This document shows, piece by piece, positions 33,312-41,871 of a DNA stretch of 64,000 nucleotides. The stretch is from Gammaproteobacteria bacterium (lineage in GTDB: Bacteria; Pseudomonadota; Gammaproteobacteria; Burkholderiales; Nitrosomonadaceae): the NCBI GenBank assembly GCA_015709635.1, contig CP054180.1, forward strand, positions 372,001-436,000. The letters run 5' to 3'. How positions within the stretch are numbered: position 1 is the stretch's first letter; every line of letters starts with the position of its first letter. The notes below the pieces were generated by a model. The model was not told the DNA's origin and made no database searches. It saw only the letters and a list, made by a program, of their open reading frames with translations. A program made the position numbers and the translations under genes.

Positions 33312-34718
33312 ATGGTGTTTCCGAATCCTATGGCACAATCACCGGTCAGTCTTCATCAAGAGCAGTTTCTCGATCCCTATAAAACGCCGCCGCACTCGAT
33401 AGAAAGCGAGCAGTCGGTACTGGGCGGACTGATGCTGGATAACAATGCCTGGGAAAAAGTCGCCGATGTCATTACCGACAGCGATTTCTACCGGCACGAT
33501 CACCGCTTGATTTATCACCATATCTGTAAGCTGATCGAACACAACAAACCGGCCGATGTGATTACCGTGGCGGAATCCATGGAAACCTCCGCGGAACTGC
33601 AAACCGTCGGCGGCCTGGCGTATATCGGTACGATTGTGCAAAACACGCCATCGGCGGCGAATATCAAACGCTACGCTGAAATCGTCCGGGAACGCGCGAT
33701 CATGCGCAATCTGGCGCAAATCGGCGTGCAGATCACGGATTCGGCGTACAACCCGGTTGGACGTACTGCAGCGGATTTGCTCGACGAAGCGGAAGCCAAG
33801 GTATTTGAAATCGCCGAGGAAGGCGCGCGCGGCAAGGAAGGTTTCATCGGTATCCAGCCGTTGCTGAAACAGGTGGTGGAGCGGATCGAGCTGCTCTACA
33901 GCCAGGATAACCCCAGCAATGTCACCGGTATCGCCTCCGGTTTTCACGATCTCGACCAAAAAACCTCCGGATTCCAGCCGGGCGATCTGATCATCGTGGC
34001 GGGCCGTCCCTCGATGGGTAAAACCGCTTTCTCGTTGAATATTGCCGAACATGTCGCGCTGGAATTAAATAAACCGGTGGCAGTGTTCAGTATGGAAATG
34101 GGCGGCGCGCAACTGGCGATGCGGATGTTGGGGTCGGTCGGCAAGCTTGATCAACATAAGGTGCGCACCGGCCGTCTGGAAGACGAAGATTGGCCCAAAC
34201 TTACGCACGCCTTGGGAAAGCTGAACGAAGCGCCGCTTTACATCGATGAGACCGCCGCATTGAATGCCTTGGAGCTGCGCGCGCGCTCTCGGCGGCTGTA
34301 CCGCCAGTACGGCGAATTGGGTTTGATCGTAGTCGATTATTTGCAGTTGATGTCATCCACCGGTCAGGGAGAAAACCGCGCCACGGAAATTTCGGAAATA
34401 TCGCGTGCTTTAAAAGGGCTGGCAAAAGAACTGAAAGTGCCGGTGATCGCGCTATCGCAGCTTAACCGCAGCCTGGAGCAACGCCCCAACAAACGCCCGG
34501 TGATGTCCGACTTGCGCGAATCCGGCGCAATCGAACAAGACGCCGATGTGATTCTGTTTATCTATCGCGACGAAGTGTACAACCCGGATTCGCCGGACAA
34601 AGGTATCGCCGAAATCATTATCGGCAAGCAGCGTAACGGTCCGATCGGCAAAGTCGATCTGACCTTCCTCGGCGAATACACGCGCTTCGAAAGCCATGCC
34701 CGGCCGGAATATTATTGA
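33312..34718 (+). CDS. dnaB: Replicative DNA helicase DnaB
   Basis: A 468-residue hexameric replicative helicase. N-terminal domain PHSIESEQSVLGGLMLDN (primase contact), linker, then the RecA-like motor with P-loop VAGRPSMGKTAFSLNI, FSMEMGGAQLAMRML, Walker B LIVVDYLQLM and RPVMSDLRESGAIEQDADV. The start is ATG 33312 or 33330; neither has a good ribosome binding site. No intein or insertion. Monocistronic, between the L9 terminator and the CPBP gene. Confidence 0.97.
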   Translation: MVFPNPMAQSPVSLHQEQFLDPYKTPPHSIESEQSVLGGLMLDNNAWEKVADVITDSDFYRHDHRLIYHHICKLIEHNKPADVITVAESMETSAELQTVGGLAYIGTIVQNTPSAANIKRYAEIVRERAIMRNLAQIGVQITDSAYNPVGRTAADLLDEAEAKVFEIAEEGARGKEGFIGIQPLLKQVVERIELLYSQDNPSNVTGIASGFHDLDQKTSGFQPGDLIIVAGRPSMGKTAFSLNIAEHVALELNKPVAVFSMEMGGAQLAMRMLGSVGKLDQHKVRTGRLEDEDWPKLTHALGKLNEAPLYIDETAALNALELRARSRRLYRQYGELGLIVVDYLQLMSSTGQGENRATEISEISRALKGLAKELKVPVIALSQLNRSLEQRPNKRPVMSDLRESGAIEQDADVILFIYRDEVYNPDSPDKGIAEIIIGKQRNGPIGKVDLTFLGEYTRFESHARPEYY

Positions 34719-34887
34719 TTCCGTCTGCTGTTGTTAGAGCCTCTCATTTGTATATTCATTAATGTGAAGCTTTCAGCTGGAAGCGCTCACAAACAATTAA
34801 CAAACCATTTACATAATTTTTCCCGCAAACCAAACTGGAAGAGGCTATCTAAGGATTTCCAGTCGGGTTGAATAAAATGCATTAAAG

Positions 34888-35724
34888 ATGATGAATAAAA
34901 GACTTTTTTCATTTGTTTTTCTGAAGTCGGAGATCGATTCATTACGGTCTTTGCAGAAAAATGTCAGAAAAATCGATGTAAAGGTTGTACTGGTCTGCTT
35001 GGTCGTCGCTTTTTCCCTTACTTGTACGCGTTATCTGGGCGATGCTCAATTCCTCATTTCTATTCTGTACGATGTAAAGTTGACCGGCTTGGCGCAGGCT
35101 ATGAGCCATGTCCTGCAACAGCATGCCAGTGCGCAATTGCATCAGTTGATTTACTGGGCAGCGGTGATCATTTTTTTTTACTTCGTTTTCCCGGCAGGTA
35201 TCATTTTGTTTGTGTTCAAGGAAAGCCTGACCGAGTACGGATTGCAACTGAAGAATGCCGGTAAAGGTTATCTGCTGTATCTCGGCATGCTGGCGATCAT
35301 GGTGCCGCTGGTATTTTATTTTTCCGGCAGCGAGAGCTTTCTCGATCGCTATCCGTTTTACACGGTGGCCAGGAATGAAAGCCTGTTCCCCAATTTCGTC
35401 GTATGGGAAATCGTGTATTTCCTGCAATTTCTCGCATTGGAATTCTTCTTCCGCGGTTTTATTCTGCACGGCACCAAGCAGCGTTTCGGGTTTTATGCCA
35501 TTTTCGTCATGGTGATTCCGTATTGCATGATCCATTTCGGCAAACCGATGCCGGAAACGATTGCCGCGATCATCGCGGGTGTCGTTTTAGGATTTCTGAG
35601 TTTAAAGAGCAAAAGTATCTGGCTCGGTGTTATGATTCACTGCAGTGTCGCACTGACCATGGATCTATGCGCACTGTATCGAAAAGGCATATTTCAGGAT
35701 AGTGAGATAATCGGTGGACTATAA
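34888..35724 (+). CDS. CPBP-type intramembrane protease-like protein with altered active-site motif
   Basis: A 278-residue membrane protein with about seven hydrophobic segments. The C-terminal half matches CPBP (Abi, CAAX-protease-like) enzymes: LEFFFRGFILHG as motif 1, IHFGKPMPETIAAIIAGVVLG as motif 2, and GVMIHCSVAL as motif 3. Motif 1 is normally EExxxR, but the first glutamate is replaced by Leu, while the second Glu and the Arg stay. It overlaps the lipoprotein gene by 11 bp, so the two are a translationally coupled pair. Its role is unknown. Confidence 0.75.
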   Translation: MMNKRLFSFVFLKSEIDSLRSLQKNVRKIDVKVVLVCLVVAFSLTCTRYLGDAQFLISILYDVKLTGLAQAMSHVLQQHASAQLHQLIYWAAVIIFFYFVFPAGIILFVFKESLTEYGLQLKNAGKGYLLYLGMLAIMVPLVFYFSGSESFLDRYPFYTVARNESLFPNFVVWEIVYFLQFLALEFFFRGFILHGTKQRFGFYAIFVMVIPYCMIHFGKPMPETIAAIIAGVVLGFLSLKSKSIWLGVMIHCSVALTMDLCALYRKGIFQDSEIIGGL

Positions 35725-36937
35725 GAACGCGCGTCTGAATCGGCAAAACCGTTTGTTGCGACTCTTGCCGTTTCTGTTCATGCTGATTATCCTGGGCGGC
35801 TGCCTGTCGCCGATGGCTTTGAACCGGGCCGTGCTTGCCTACGATGATGCCATCACCGATGCGGTTTCGCAGCAGCTGCTGATCAATATCGTGCGCGCCC
35901 ACCATCGCCAGCCGGTTCATTTCACCGGCGTATCCAACATCGCCGCGACATTTAATTTCCAAGCGAATGCCGGTGCCACGCCGTCGCCGGGCGGATTGGC
36001 CGGTGCCGTGATATCGCCGGTTTTCGGCGGCAGCGTATCGGAAAGCCCGACCATCAGCATCGTGCCGATCGAAGGGGAGGAATTTACCAAGCGGCTGCTG
36101 ACGCCATTTTCGCAAAACAAATTGACCTTGCTGCTGCGTCAGCGTTTCGATGTCGATTTGCTGTTGCGCATGATGGCGCAGGAAGTGCGCCTGCTGGATG
36201 CAAAGCAACCGAACGGCGTTTATCGCAACAGTCCGGCGGATAAAACCGGCTATGAAGTGTTCCGCCGCGTGGTGCTGCATTTATCGGCGATCCAGGATTT
36301 CAACCAGTTGTACGTCGAACCTCTGGCGCTGATCAATACCTGGGTTATTCCGGCTAGCACTATCACAGCGGATGGTTTTCAGGCGCTGCAAAAGGAATTT
36401 ATCGTGCACTATAACCCGCAGGACAATACCTATACACTGCGCAAACATGTGGCCGGGCCGATCCTGATCACCAACTACGATCCTAATATATTGTCCGATG
36501 AAGAGCGTGAAAGTCTGCGCCAGCGAGTGGGAGACGGCAACAGCAGCGATATCGCGTTTGATATCCGTGCCGGGCACTACGGCGGGGAATGGCCGATCAG
36601 CGGTATTTTCCGCCTGAGAAGCTTTCACTCGATTCTCGGCTTTCTCGGCAAGGCGCTCGGCGATGAAGTGGGTTATCACGTCGAGAAAGATCCGCGCACA
36701 CCGCCGATTTTGGCCAACGAGAATCCCGACCTGACCATGGAATTTGTCGTTTCCAATACACCGCCGCCGGATGTCGATTTTTCCATCCGCTGGGATGGCC
36801 GCTACTACGCGGTTAATACCAAAGGCCCCTACGCGCGCTGGAACCGCGATGCCTTTCAGTTACTATTCCTGCTGTTCCAGATGACCGTGACCGACATCCC
36901 GCGCGTCGGCGTGCCGAGTATTACCATCGCGAAATAA
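35714..36937 (+). CDS. Predicted lipoprotein of unknown function
   Basis: A 407-residue protein with an N-terminal basic region, a hydrophobic stretch (LLPFLFMLIILGGC) and lipobox Cys about residue 30. The mature part has DDAITDAVSQQLLINIVRAH, a Gly/Ala-rich segment and a C-terminal IRWDGRYYAVN region that is probably beta-rich. I recognise no family. It starts with GTG inside the end of the CPBP gene, which suggests that the protease-like protein and lipoprotein act together. Confidence 0.7.
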   Translation: MDYKNARLNRQNRLLRLLPFLFMLIILGGCLSPMALNRAVLAYDDAITDAVSQQLLINIVRAHHRQPVHFTGVSNIAATFNFQANAGATPSPGGLAGAVISPVFGGSVSESPTISIVPIEGEEFTKRLLTPFSQNKLTLLLRQRFDVDLLLRMMAQEVRLLDAKQPNGVYRNSPADKTGYEVFRRVVLHLSAIQDFNQLYVEPLALINTWVIPASTITADGFQALQKEFIVHYNPQDNTYTLRKHVAGPILITNYDPNILSDEERESLRQRVGDGNSSDIAFDIRAGHYGGEWPISGIFRLRSFHSILGFLGKALGDEVGYHVEKDPRTPPILANENPDLTMEFVVSNTPPPDVDFSIRWDGRYYAVNTKGPYARWNRDAFQLLFLLFQMTVTDIPRVGVPSITIAK

Positions 36938-37201
36938 ATACCGATTCTGAAATGGTGAAGCTTGTGAAAATGGGGAAGGCGGTTTGTGAATGTTGCAGAC
37001 GGAGAAGTTGGTTAAAATTCGAGTTCTTAATGCTTCCTCTCGTGTTACCACCCGTATATACCCTTATATTTGTAGGCAAATAACTACAAGAAAAATAAGC
37101 ACAATGCTTATTCATTAATGACGCCAATCACTCTAATATGAAAAGGGGAGGGGTAATCAAAAGATCTCCCATTGATCAATTAATTTGAAAGGAGTTATAA
37201 A

Positions 37202-37570
37202 ATGAGCGTAAAAACAATGACGTTTTTTACCAGCATCATGATCATGATTCTTTTTTCACTGAGTGCAATGGCAGGGGAAAGCCATCTGGTTCACGCAATC
37301 AAGCACGCTGAAGCTGCAGCCGCTGCGGCTGATGGCAAAGCAGTCGCCGAGCATGCCGAGAAGGCGAAAACGCATGCCATTGATGCAAAAAGTGATAAAA
37401 CCTCTAAAAGCGACCCTGCACATATCGATGAAGGCATAAAGTGCCTGGATGATGCGATCAAAGAAGGCAAGAGTGGAAATACTGACGCAGCCAAGAAAGC
37501 TGCCGCAGATGCTGTAAACCATTTCAAGCAAGCCACATCCGCACCCGCACCCAAGCAGTCGTCCTACTAG
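37202..37570 (+). CDS. smbP: Small metal-binding protein, SmbP-like
   Basis: A 122-residue periplasmic protein with a Sec signal peptide ending near SAMA. The ~98-residue mature protein is built from helical repeats with spaced histidines (SHLVHAIKHAEAA, AEHAEKAKTHAIDA, HIDEG, VNHFKQA), seven in all, and lysine/alanine-rich heptad-like segments. This matches SmbP of Nitrosomonas europaea, a copper-binding four-helix bundle, although with fewer histidines. It also has one Cys and a C-terminal Pro/Ser tail. AAGGAG gives a strong ribosome binding site. A strong terminator follows, and no partner is adjacent. Confidence 0.75.
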   Translation: MSVKTMTFFTSIMIMILFSLSAMAGESHLVHAIKHAEAAAAAADGKAVAEHAEKAKTHAIDAKSDKTSKSDPAHIDEGIKCLDDAIKEGKSGNTDAAKKAAADAVNHFKQATSAPAPKQSSY

Positions 37571-37583
37571 CTTCAGCACCCTA

Positions 37584-37617
37584 AAATACGGTGAATTACG
37601 GGTTCACCGTATTTTTC
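37584..37617 (+). terminator. Intrinsic terminator of smbP-like gene
   Basis: AAATACGGTGAA (37584-37595) pairs perfectly with TTCACCGTATTT (37603-37614), a 12-bp stem with a 7-base loop, followed by T residues. Confidence 0.9.
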
Positions 37618-37862
37618 CATTTACTTTATTTTTCTTGTGCTCATGGACTACGCAATCGACCGGTGCGGAGGGTATGTCCTGCTTGGGGCGTGCTGCCCGA
37701 TCCCTGGCATGCAGTAACTTGAATCTGAGTATTGCATGCAGCTAGACGCCAGTGCGGTCTTTGATTTCATTCCAAGCTAGGGCCATGTAGTTTCCGGTGC
37801 TTCGCAGCGAGTCAAATGCGCCCGATTCTACGTGATCGCCATGGGAACGTCCAAGTAGTCGC

Positions 37863-39364
37863 CCCTGCAAAATTCACACAGTCATGCCGACAAACGAACG
37901 TTTTGTGTAAAAGGTGTTGATCAGTTGCAGCAGCGCAAGTCGCAATAAAGAATTCTTGATGCCCAAACGGTGTATAGCTCTCATCAGCCAGCGCAGATTG
38001 TAGCCAGCCGCACATAACACAGCGTGCAGTGCATCACCCAACTGACCTGGTAACCAGCAGCGATTCATTCGGTGATCCGACTTCAGATGCCCGATTGCAG
38101 GTTCCACGGCCTGCCGGCGCTTGAGCCAGCGCCGCTGCGGTTTCGTCAGCGACTTGTACTTGCCGCGATGGATGATTTCCACTGCCGGATTGTCAGCATC
38201 CACTCCCCGGAACCCGAGATCGGCAATAACCTGCTTCGGTATTGATCCGGTATCTTCGAGTAGCCTGTGCGTTTGTTCGAGCTGTTGGTGGAGAATATGA
38301 CCATCGTAGGGATTGCCAGGAAAGGTTCTGGCACCGACTATCAGGCCGCTTTTGTGCGTAACAGCAATGCCGGCTTTAACTCCGAACTCGTAAGGTTTGC
38401 GTGCTTTGCCCTTGCCGATGCATTCGGCTTCCGGTGCGTGCAATGCATAGAGTTTGTTGTTGTCCTTGGGTTGCTGCTTATGAATCCGTCCTGCCCGTTC
38501 CAATAGCGTGGTCAATTGCTGCAGCGATGCGGCACAGACCGTCGTCACGGTTGCCAGTTTGCGCTGGATCTCCCGCAGCACGATACCAAGGATCGTGCGT
38601 TGGCGTTTAACGGTTTTGTGCAGACGCCGCAATTGCCTGGCGTGGGCATAGCCGCCTGCCCTTCGGCGCAGCGCCTTGCCTTCTTTGGCGTAGGTTTGCT
38701 TCAAGGTGATGCCAGCCCGTCTGGCTGCTTGCACAATCTTGCCGCGAGCAATTTCCAGTAACCGGCTATCTACCGGATGCGCAATTGCCTTTTCCTGAAT
38801 TGTCGTGTCAACAATCACTCGTTTGAATTCAGCCGGTTTGACCGCCTTGGTGTGCACCGCAGTGTCAATCGTTGCCTTCAGCAGCTTCTCAACACCAGCT
38901 TCACCAATGGCGGTGCGGAAACGGCCAATCTGGGTGGCATCACACGGCAACTTCGATGTGTAATATTCCTCGCCGCTGAAATACTGTCACACCACATTCT
39001 CCGGCCAGCGAACCACCAGCTCTTCGTCACTGAGGTTGAGCATGCTTCAGATACAGCAACGATGCCATCAACCGGATCGGCAAGCGGGGGCGACCCGCAG
39101 TGCTCACGCCCCCACTGGCAATCGCCAATGTTGTGCCAAAAAGATCGTTGATCTCCAACACTTCACCCTGACGGTTTTTACGCTCAAAAGCAGGGACAAG
39201 TGCTGCTTCAATATCAGCCCACGGCAGTCGATTCGACAGCACTGCCAGGGGATGACGCAGATCAATTATCTGATCGAGACGCGCTCGGAAAAAATCATCG
39301 GTCGGCATTTCAGTTCCTCTTGATTCTCTCAATGTTTTGATGCGAATAGTATAAATTCTCAGGG
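37863..39364 (-). mobile_element. Degenerate IS5-type insertion sequence (~1.5 kb)
   Basis: The element holds one decayed transposase gene. Its ends are placed by related sequences read inward from each side, CCCTGCAAAATTCAC on the left and the reverse complement CCCTGAGAATTTATAC on the right, which match in about two thirds of positions. No target duplication was recognised. Ends are therefore approximate. It lies between the smbP-like gene and the D-2-hydroxyacid dehydrogenase, in non-coding sequence. Confidence 0.75.
37874..39332 (-). pseudogene. IS5-family transposase, disrupted by frameshift and stop codon
   Basis: Two parts in different frames make up one transposase. The N-terminal piece (39332-39027) runs to LMASLLYLKHA and then leaves frame; the next conserved residues NLSDEELVVRWPENVV are in another frame, and the usual KHAFNLSD junction indicates loss of two bases near 39033. 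A TGA at 38987-38989 replaces the Trp of the conserved VVWQYFSGEE. The C-terminal piece (from about 38986 to 37874) keeps DDE-domain landmarks including VIVDTTIQEKAIAHP, IADLGFRGVDADN and RRQAVEPAIGHLKSDH. With two independent lesions the element cannot move by itself. Confidence 0.88.
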
Positions 39365-39479
39365 ATCAATGCCGTCTAAAATTTGATGATTCCTGCAGTT
39401 CATGCAAGCTCTAAGTGTTTTGCAGGGATGACCAAGTATCGCCTGTGGTATGATTTTCCGTCATTATCGGGAGCAAGGT

Positions 39480-40457
39480 ATGCGCGCTATTTTTCTGGAT
39501 TTCGGTTCCGTCACCCGCGGCGATATGGACTGCGCCGCGCTGGAGCGGGCGGTTGCGCCGTGGCGGTTTTATCACGACAGCACCGAGGCGGAAGTGGCGG
39601 AGCGTATTCGTGACGCCGAAGTGATCGTCAGCAACAAGGTAACTATCAGCCGTGAGGCGATCGCCACGGCGAAGCAACTCAAACTGATTTGCATCGCCGC
39701 GACCGGTTACAACAATGTCGACCTGGTCGCGGCAGCGGAATACAACATGCCGGTGTGCAACGTACGCGGTTATGCCACGCCTTCCGTGGTGCAGCATGTG
39801 TTCATGCTGATGCTGAATCAGGCGCGGCATTTTTCCGACTATCAGGCTTTGGTGAAGCGCGGCGGCTGGCAGGAGAGCCAGTTTTTCTGTCCGCTCGATT
39901 ATCCGGTCATCGAGCTGTCCGGCAAAAAGCTTGGCATCATCGGGTACGGTGAGCTCGGGCAGGCTGTGGCGCAAGTCGCGCAGACGTTCGGCATGCAGGT
40001 AGTGATCGCGGAACATAAAAACAAACCGCCACGCTCCGGCAGAACTGCGTTCGATGATGTGCTGCGGCAGGCGGATTTCATTACGCTGCACTGTCCGTTG
40101 TCACCGGAAACGCAGCATCTACTCAGCCACAGGGAATTTGAGCTGATGAAGCCGTCGGCGTATCTGATCAATACCGCGCGCGGCGGATTGATCAACGAAA
40201 CCGATTTGCTGCAGAGCTTATCCGACGGGCGGATTGCCGGTGCGGCCATCGATGTGATCCAGGGCGAACCGCCCGGTGCGGATAACTTGATCCTGCGCGA
40301 ATTGCCGCCGAACTTGATCGTCACACCGCACATCGCCTGGGCCAGCCGCGAATCCCGCCAGCGTTTGCTGGATCAGCTGGCGGGCAATATCGAAAACTTT
40401 TTCCGGAATAAGCCTTTCAACCAAATCACCGATGTGCTGAATGGCACTCATAATTAG
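39480..40457 (+). CDS. D-2-hydroxyacid dehydrogenase (hydroxypyruvate reductase-like)
   Basis: A 325-residue NAD(P)-dependent dehydrogenase. The cofactor motif is LGIIGYGELGQAVAQVA (residues ~146-162); substrate and catalytic residues are in NTARGGLINE (Arg), GAAIDVIQGEPPG (Glu) and VTPHIAWASRESR (His). Sequence blocks such as ATGYNNVDL and GYATPSVVQHVFML resemble glycerate dehydrogenases/hydroxypyruvate reductases. ATG 39480 follows GGGAG. Exact substrate uncertain. Confidence 0.9.
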   Translation: MRAIFLDFGSVTRGDMDCAALERAVAPWRFYHDSTEAEVAERIRDAEVIVSNKVTISREAIATAKQLKLICIAATGYNNVDLVAAAEYNMPVCNVRGYATPSVVQHVFMLMLNQARHFSDYQALVKRGGWQESQFFCPLDYPVIELSGKKLGIIGYGELGQAVAQVAQTFGMQVVIAEHKNKPPRSGRTAFDDVLRQADFITLHCPLSPETQHLLSHREFELMKPSAYLINTARGGLINETDLLQSLSDGRIAGAAIDVIQGEPPGADNLILRELPPNLIVTPHIAWASRESRQRLLDQLAGNIENFFRNKPFNQITDVLNGTHN

Positions 40458-40656
40458 TACAAAAATCAGTATTCAATAATAAAAAAACCGGTAGAATTGG
40501 AAGGAAAATTCCTACATGCTGCAAAAGAGGGATTTTTTTGTACGAGAATAACTCGCTGATGCCATTCGGCATTATTTACTGCCGCGAGCGGTGTGCAATG
40601 AACGAATAACGTACAAGGTATCAATCCGGTCATTTTTTAATTTAAGGAGAAAAATA

Positions 40657-41295
40657 ATGAAAATCATGAAAAGCGCTACGCAAGTTGCCGCTGCGCTCGG
40701 GTTTTCTATGCTGTTGAGCGGTGTCAGTTACGCATCGCCGGCAGGATCGATCACAGTGACGAACCCCGGCCCGTTGGGTTCTTTCAGCATCAATACCGCT
40801 GCTTTTGACGGCACCAGCGGTCAAATCGAGAAACTCACGTTCGATCTGTCCGGAACGCATTGCACGGATGGTGGAAGTTGCATACTGGGAGAGTCGCTGG
40901 TATTCGGTGGTTCGGGCGGCGGAACTTTTATCTTCGACCCGGCAGCCAATGGAACATCGTCATTATTCGGTGCAGTCGGTTCAACCGTATTCGGTTTTGA
41001 CTTCACTGGTTTCGATTCACTGGACGTATTCCAATTTTCCTGGGATCCGGACGTCGCCAGTAACGGCGGTTACGGCGCAATCGTTGCCGAACTGGCGGGT
41101 ACCGTGATTACGGCATCGGTTCGTTTCGCCGATAGTTCGGTTCTTGTCTATTCAGGAACGATGGGCATTGTCGGACCGGATGTTGCCGCCAATCTCGTTC
41201 CCGTTCCGGAACCTGAAACTTATGCCATGTTGCTGGCAGGTCTCGGTGTGCTCGGTTTTGCCGGTTATCGCCGCAAGCAAGTAACGGCAGCCTGA
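40657..41295 (+). CDS. PEP-CTERM exosortase-anchored protein
   Basis: A 212-residue secreted protein with a Sec signal peptide (about 1-28, ending SYAS) and, at its C-terminus, VPEPETYAMLLAGLGVLGFA followed by GYRRKQ: the PEP motif, a transmembrane segment and a basic tail of exosortase substrates. The mature part is Gly/Ser/Phe-rich, likely all-beta, with a Cys pair in GTHCTDGGSCI. AAGGAG lies upstream. Function unknown. The exosortase itself is not in the window. A strong terminator follows. Confidence 0.92.
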   Translation: MKIMKSATQVAAALGFSMLLSGVSYASPAGSITVTNPGPLGSFSINTAAFDGTSGQIEKLTFDLSGTHCTDGGSCILGESLVFGGSGGGTFIFDPAANGTSSLFGAVGSTVFGFDFTGFDSLDVFQFSWDPDVASNGGYGAIVAELAGTVITASVRFADSSVLVYSGTMGIVGPDVAANLVPVPEPETYAMLLAGLGVLGFAGYRRKQVTAA

Positions 41296-41327
41296 TCGCA
41301 AGATAATTATCGATCGCTCTTTAAAGG

Positions 41328-41363
41328 AACCGGCGCTGCGATAAAACGCAGCGCCGGTTTTTT
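41328..41363 (+). terminator. Intrinsic terminator of PEP-CTERM gene
   Basis: AACCGGCGCTGCG (41328-41340) pairs perfectly with CGCAGCGCCGGTT (41347-41359), a 13-bp stem with an ATAAAA loop and a T-run. Confidence 0.95.
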
Positions 41364-41531
41364 ATAATCCATCGGACTGAACGCATTCAGTCGTTACATT
41401 CATCTTCATCATGCAGCGTTCATGCTGCGGTTTGCTTATACTCAATCTTGTTTTGGTAACATAGCGGAGCTATTCCATGCGTCCGGTTGAAACCGGTGCG
41501 TGTGGTTATCCAGATACAGGGAGTGATGCTC

Positions 41532-41864
41532 ATGCAACAATGGATTTTTCTTGCTATTGCAATCGTCAGCGAAGTGATCGCCACGTCGTTTCTGAAATCG
41601 GCCGAGGGATTCACCCGTTTGTGGCCGTCGCTGATCGTCGTCATCGGTTATTTGCTGGCTTTTTATTTGCTATCGTTGACGCTTAAAACGATCCCGGTCG
41701 GCGTGGCATACGCGATCTGGTCCGGTGTGGGTATCGTATTGATTGCGCTGAGCGGCTGGCTGTTTCTCGGGCAAGCGCTGGACACCCCCGCGCTGATCGG
41801 TTTGACGCTGATCGTCGCAGGGGTTGCTGTCATCAACGTTTTTTCCTGCACCATGCCGCATTGA
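41532..41864 (+). CDS. Small multidrug resistance (SMR) efflux protein
   Basis: A 110-residue four-helix membrane protein of EmrE/SugE type, exactly the standard length when started at ATG 41532, which has GGGAG at proper distance. The essential proton/drug-binding acid is Glu14 (IAIVSEVIATSF). Other family blocks are AYAIWSGVGIVLIALSGW and LIGLTLIVAGVAVINV. Substrates cannot be told; quaternary ammonium, guanidinium or polyamines are possible. Convergent with the PLP decarboxylase, 7 bp between stops. Confidence 0.93.
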   Translation: MQQWIFLAIAIVSEVIATSFLKSAEGFTRLWPSLIVVIGYLLAFYLLSLTLKTIPVGVAYAIWSGVGIVLIALSGWLFLGQALDTPALIGLTLIVAGVAVINVFSCTMPH

Positions 41865-41871
41865 CGTGCTG

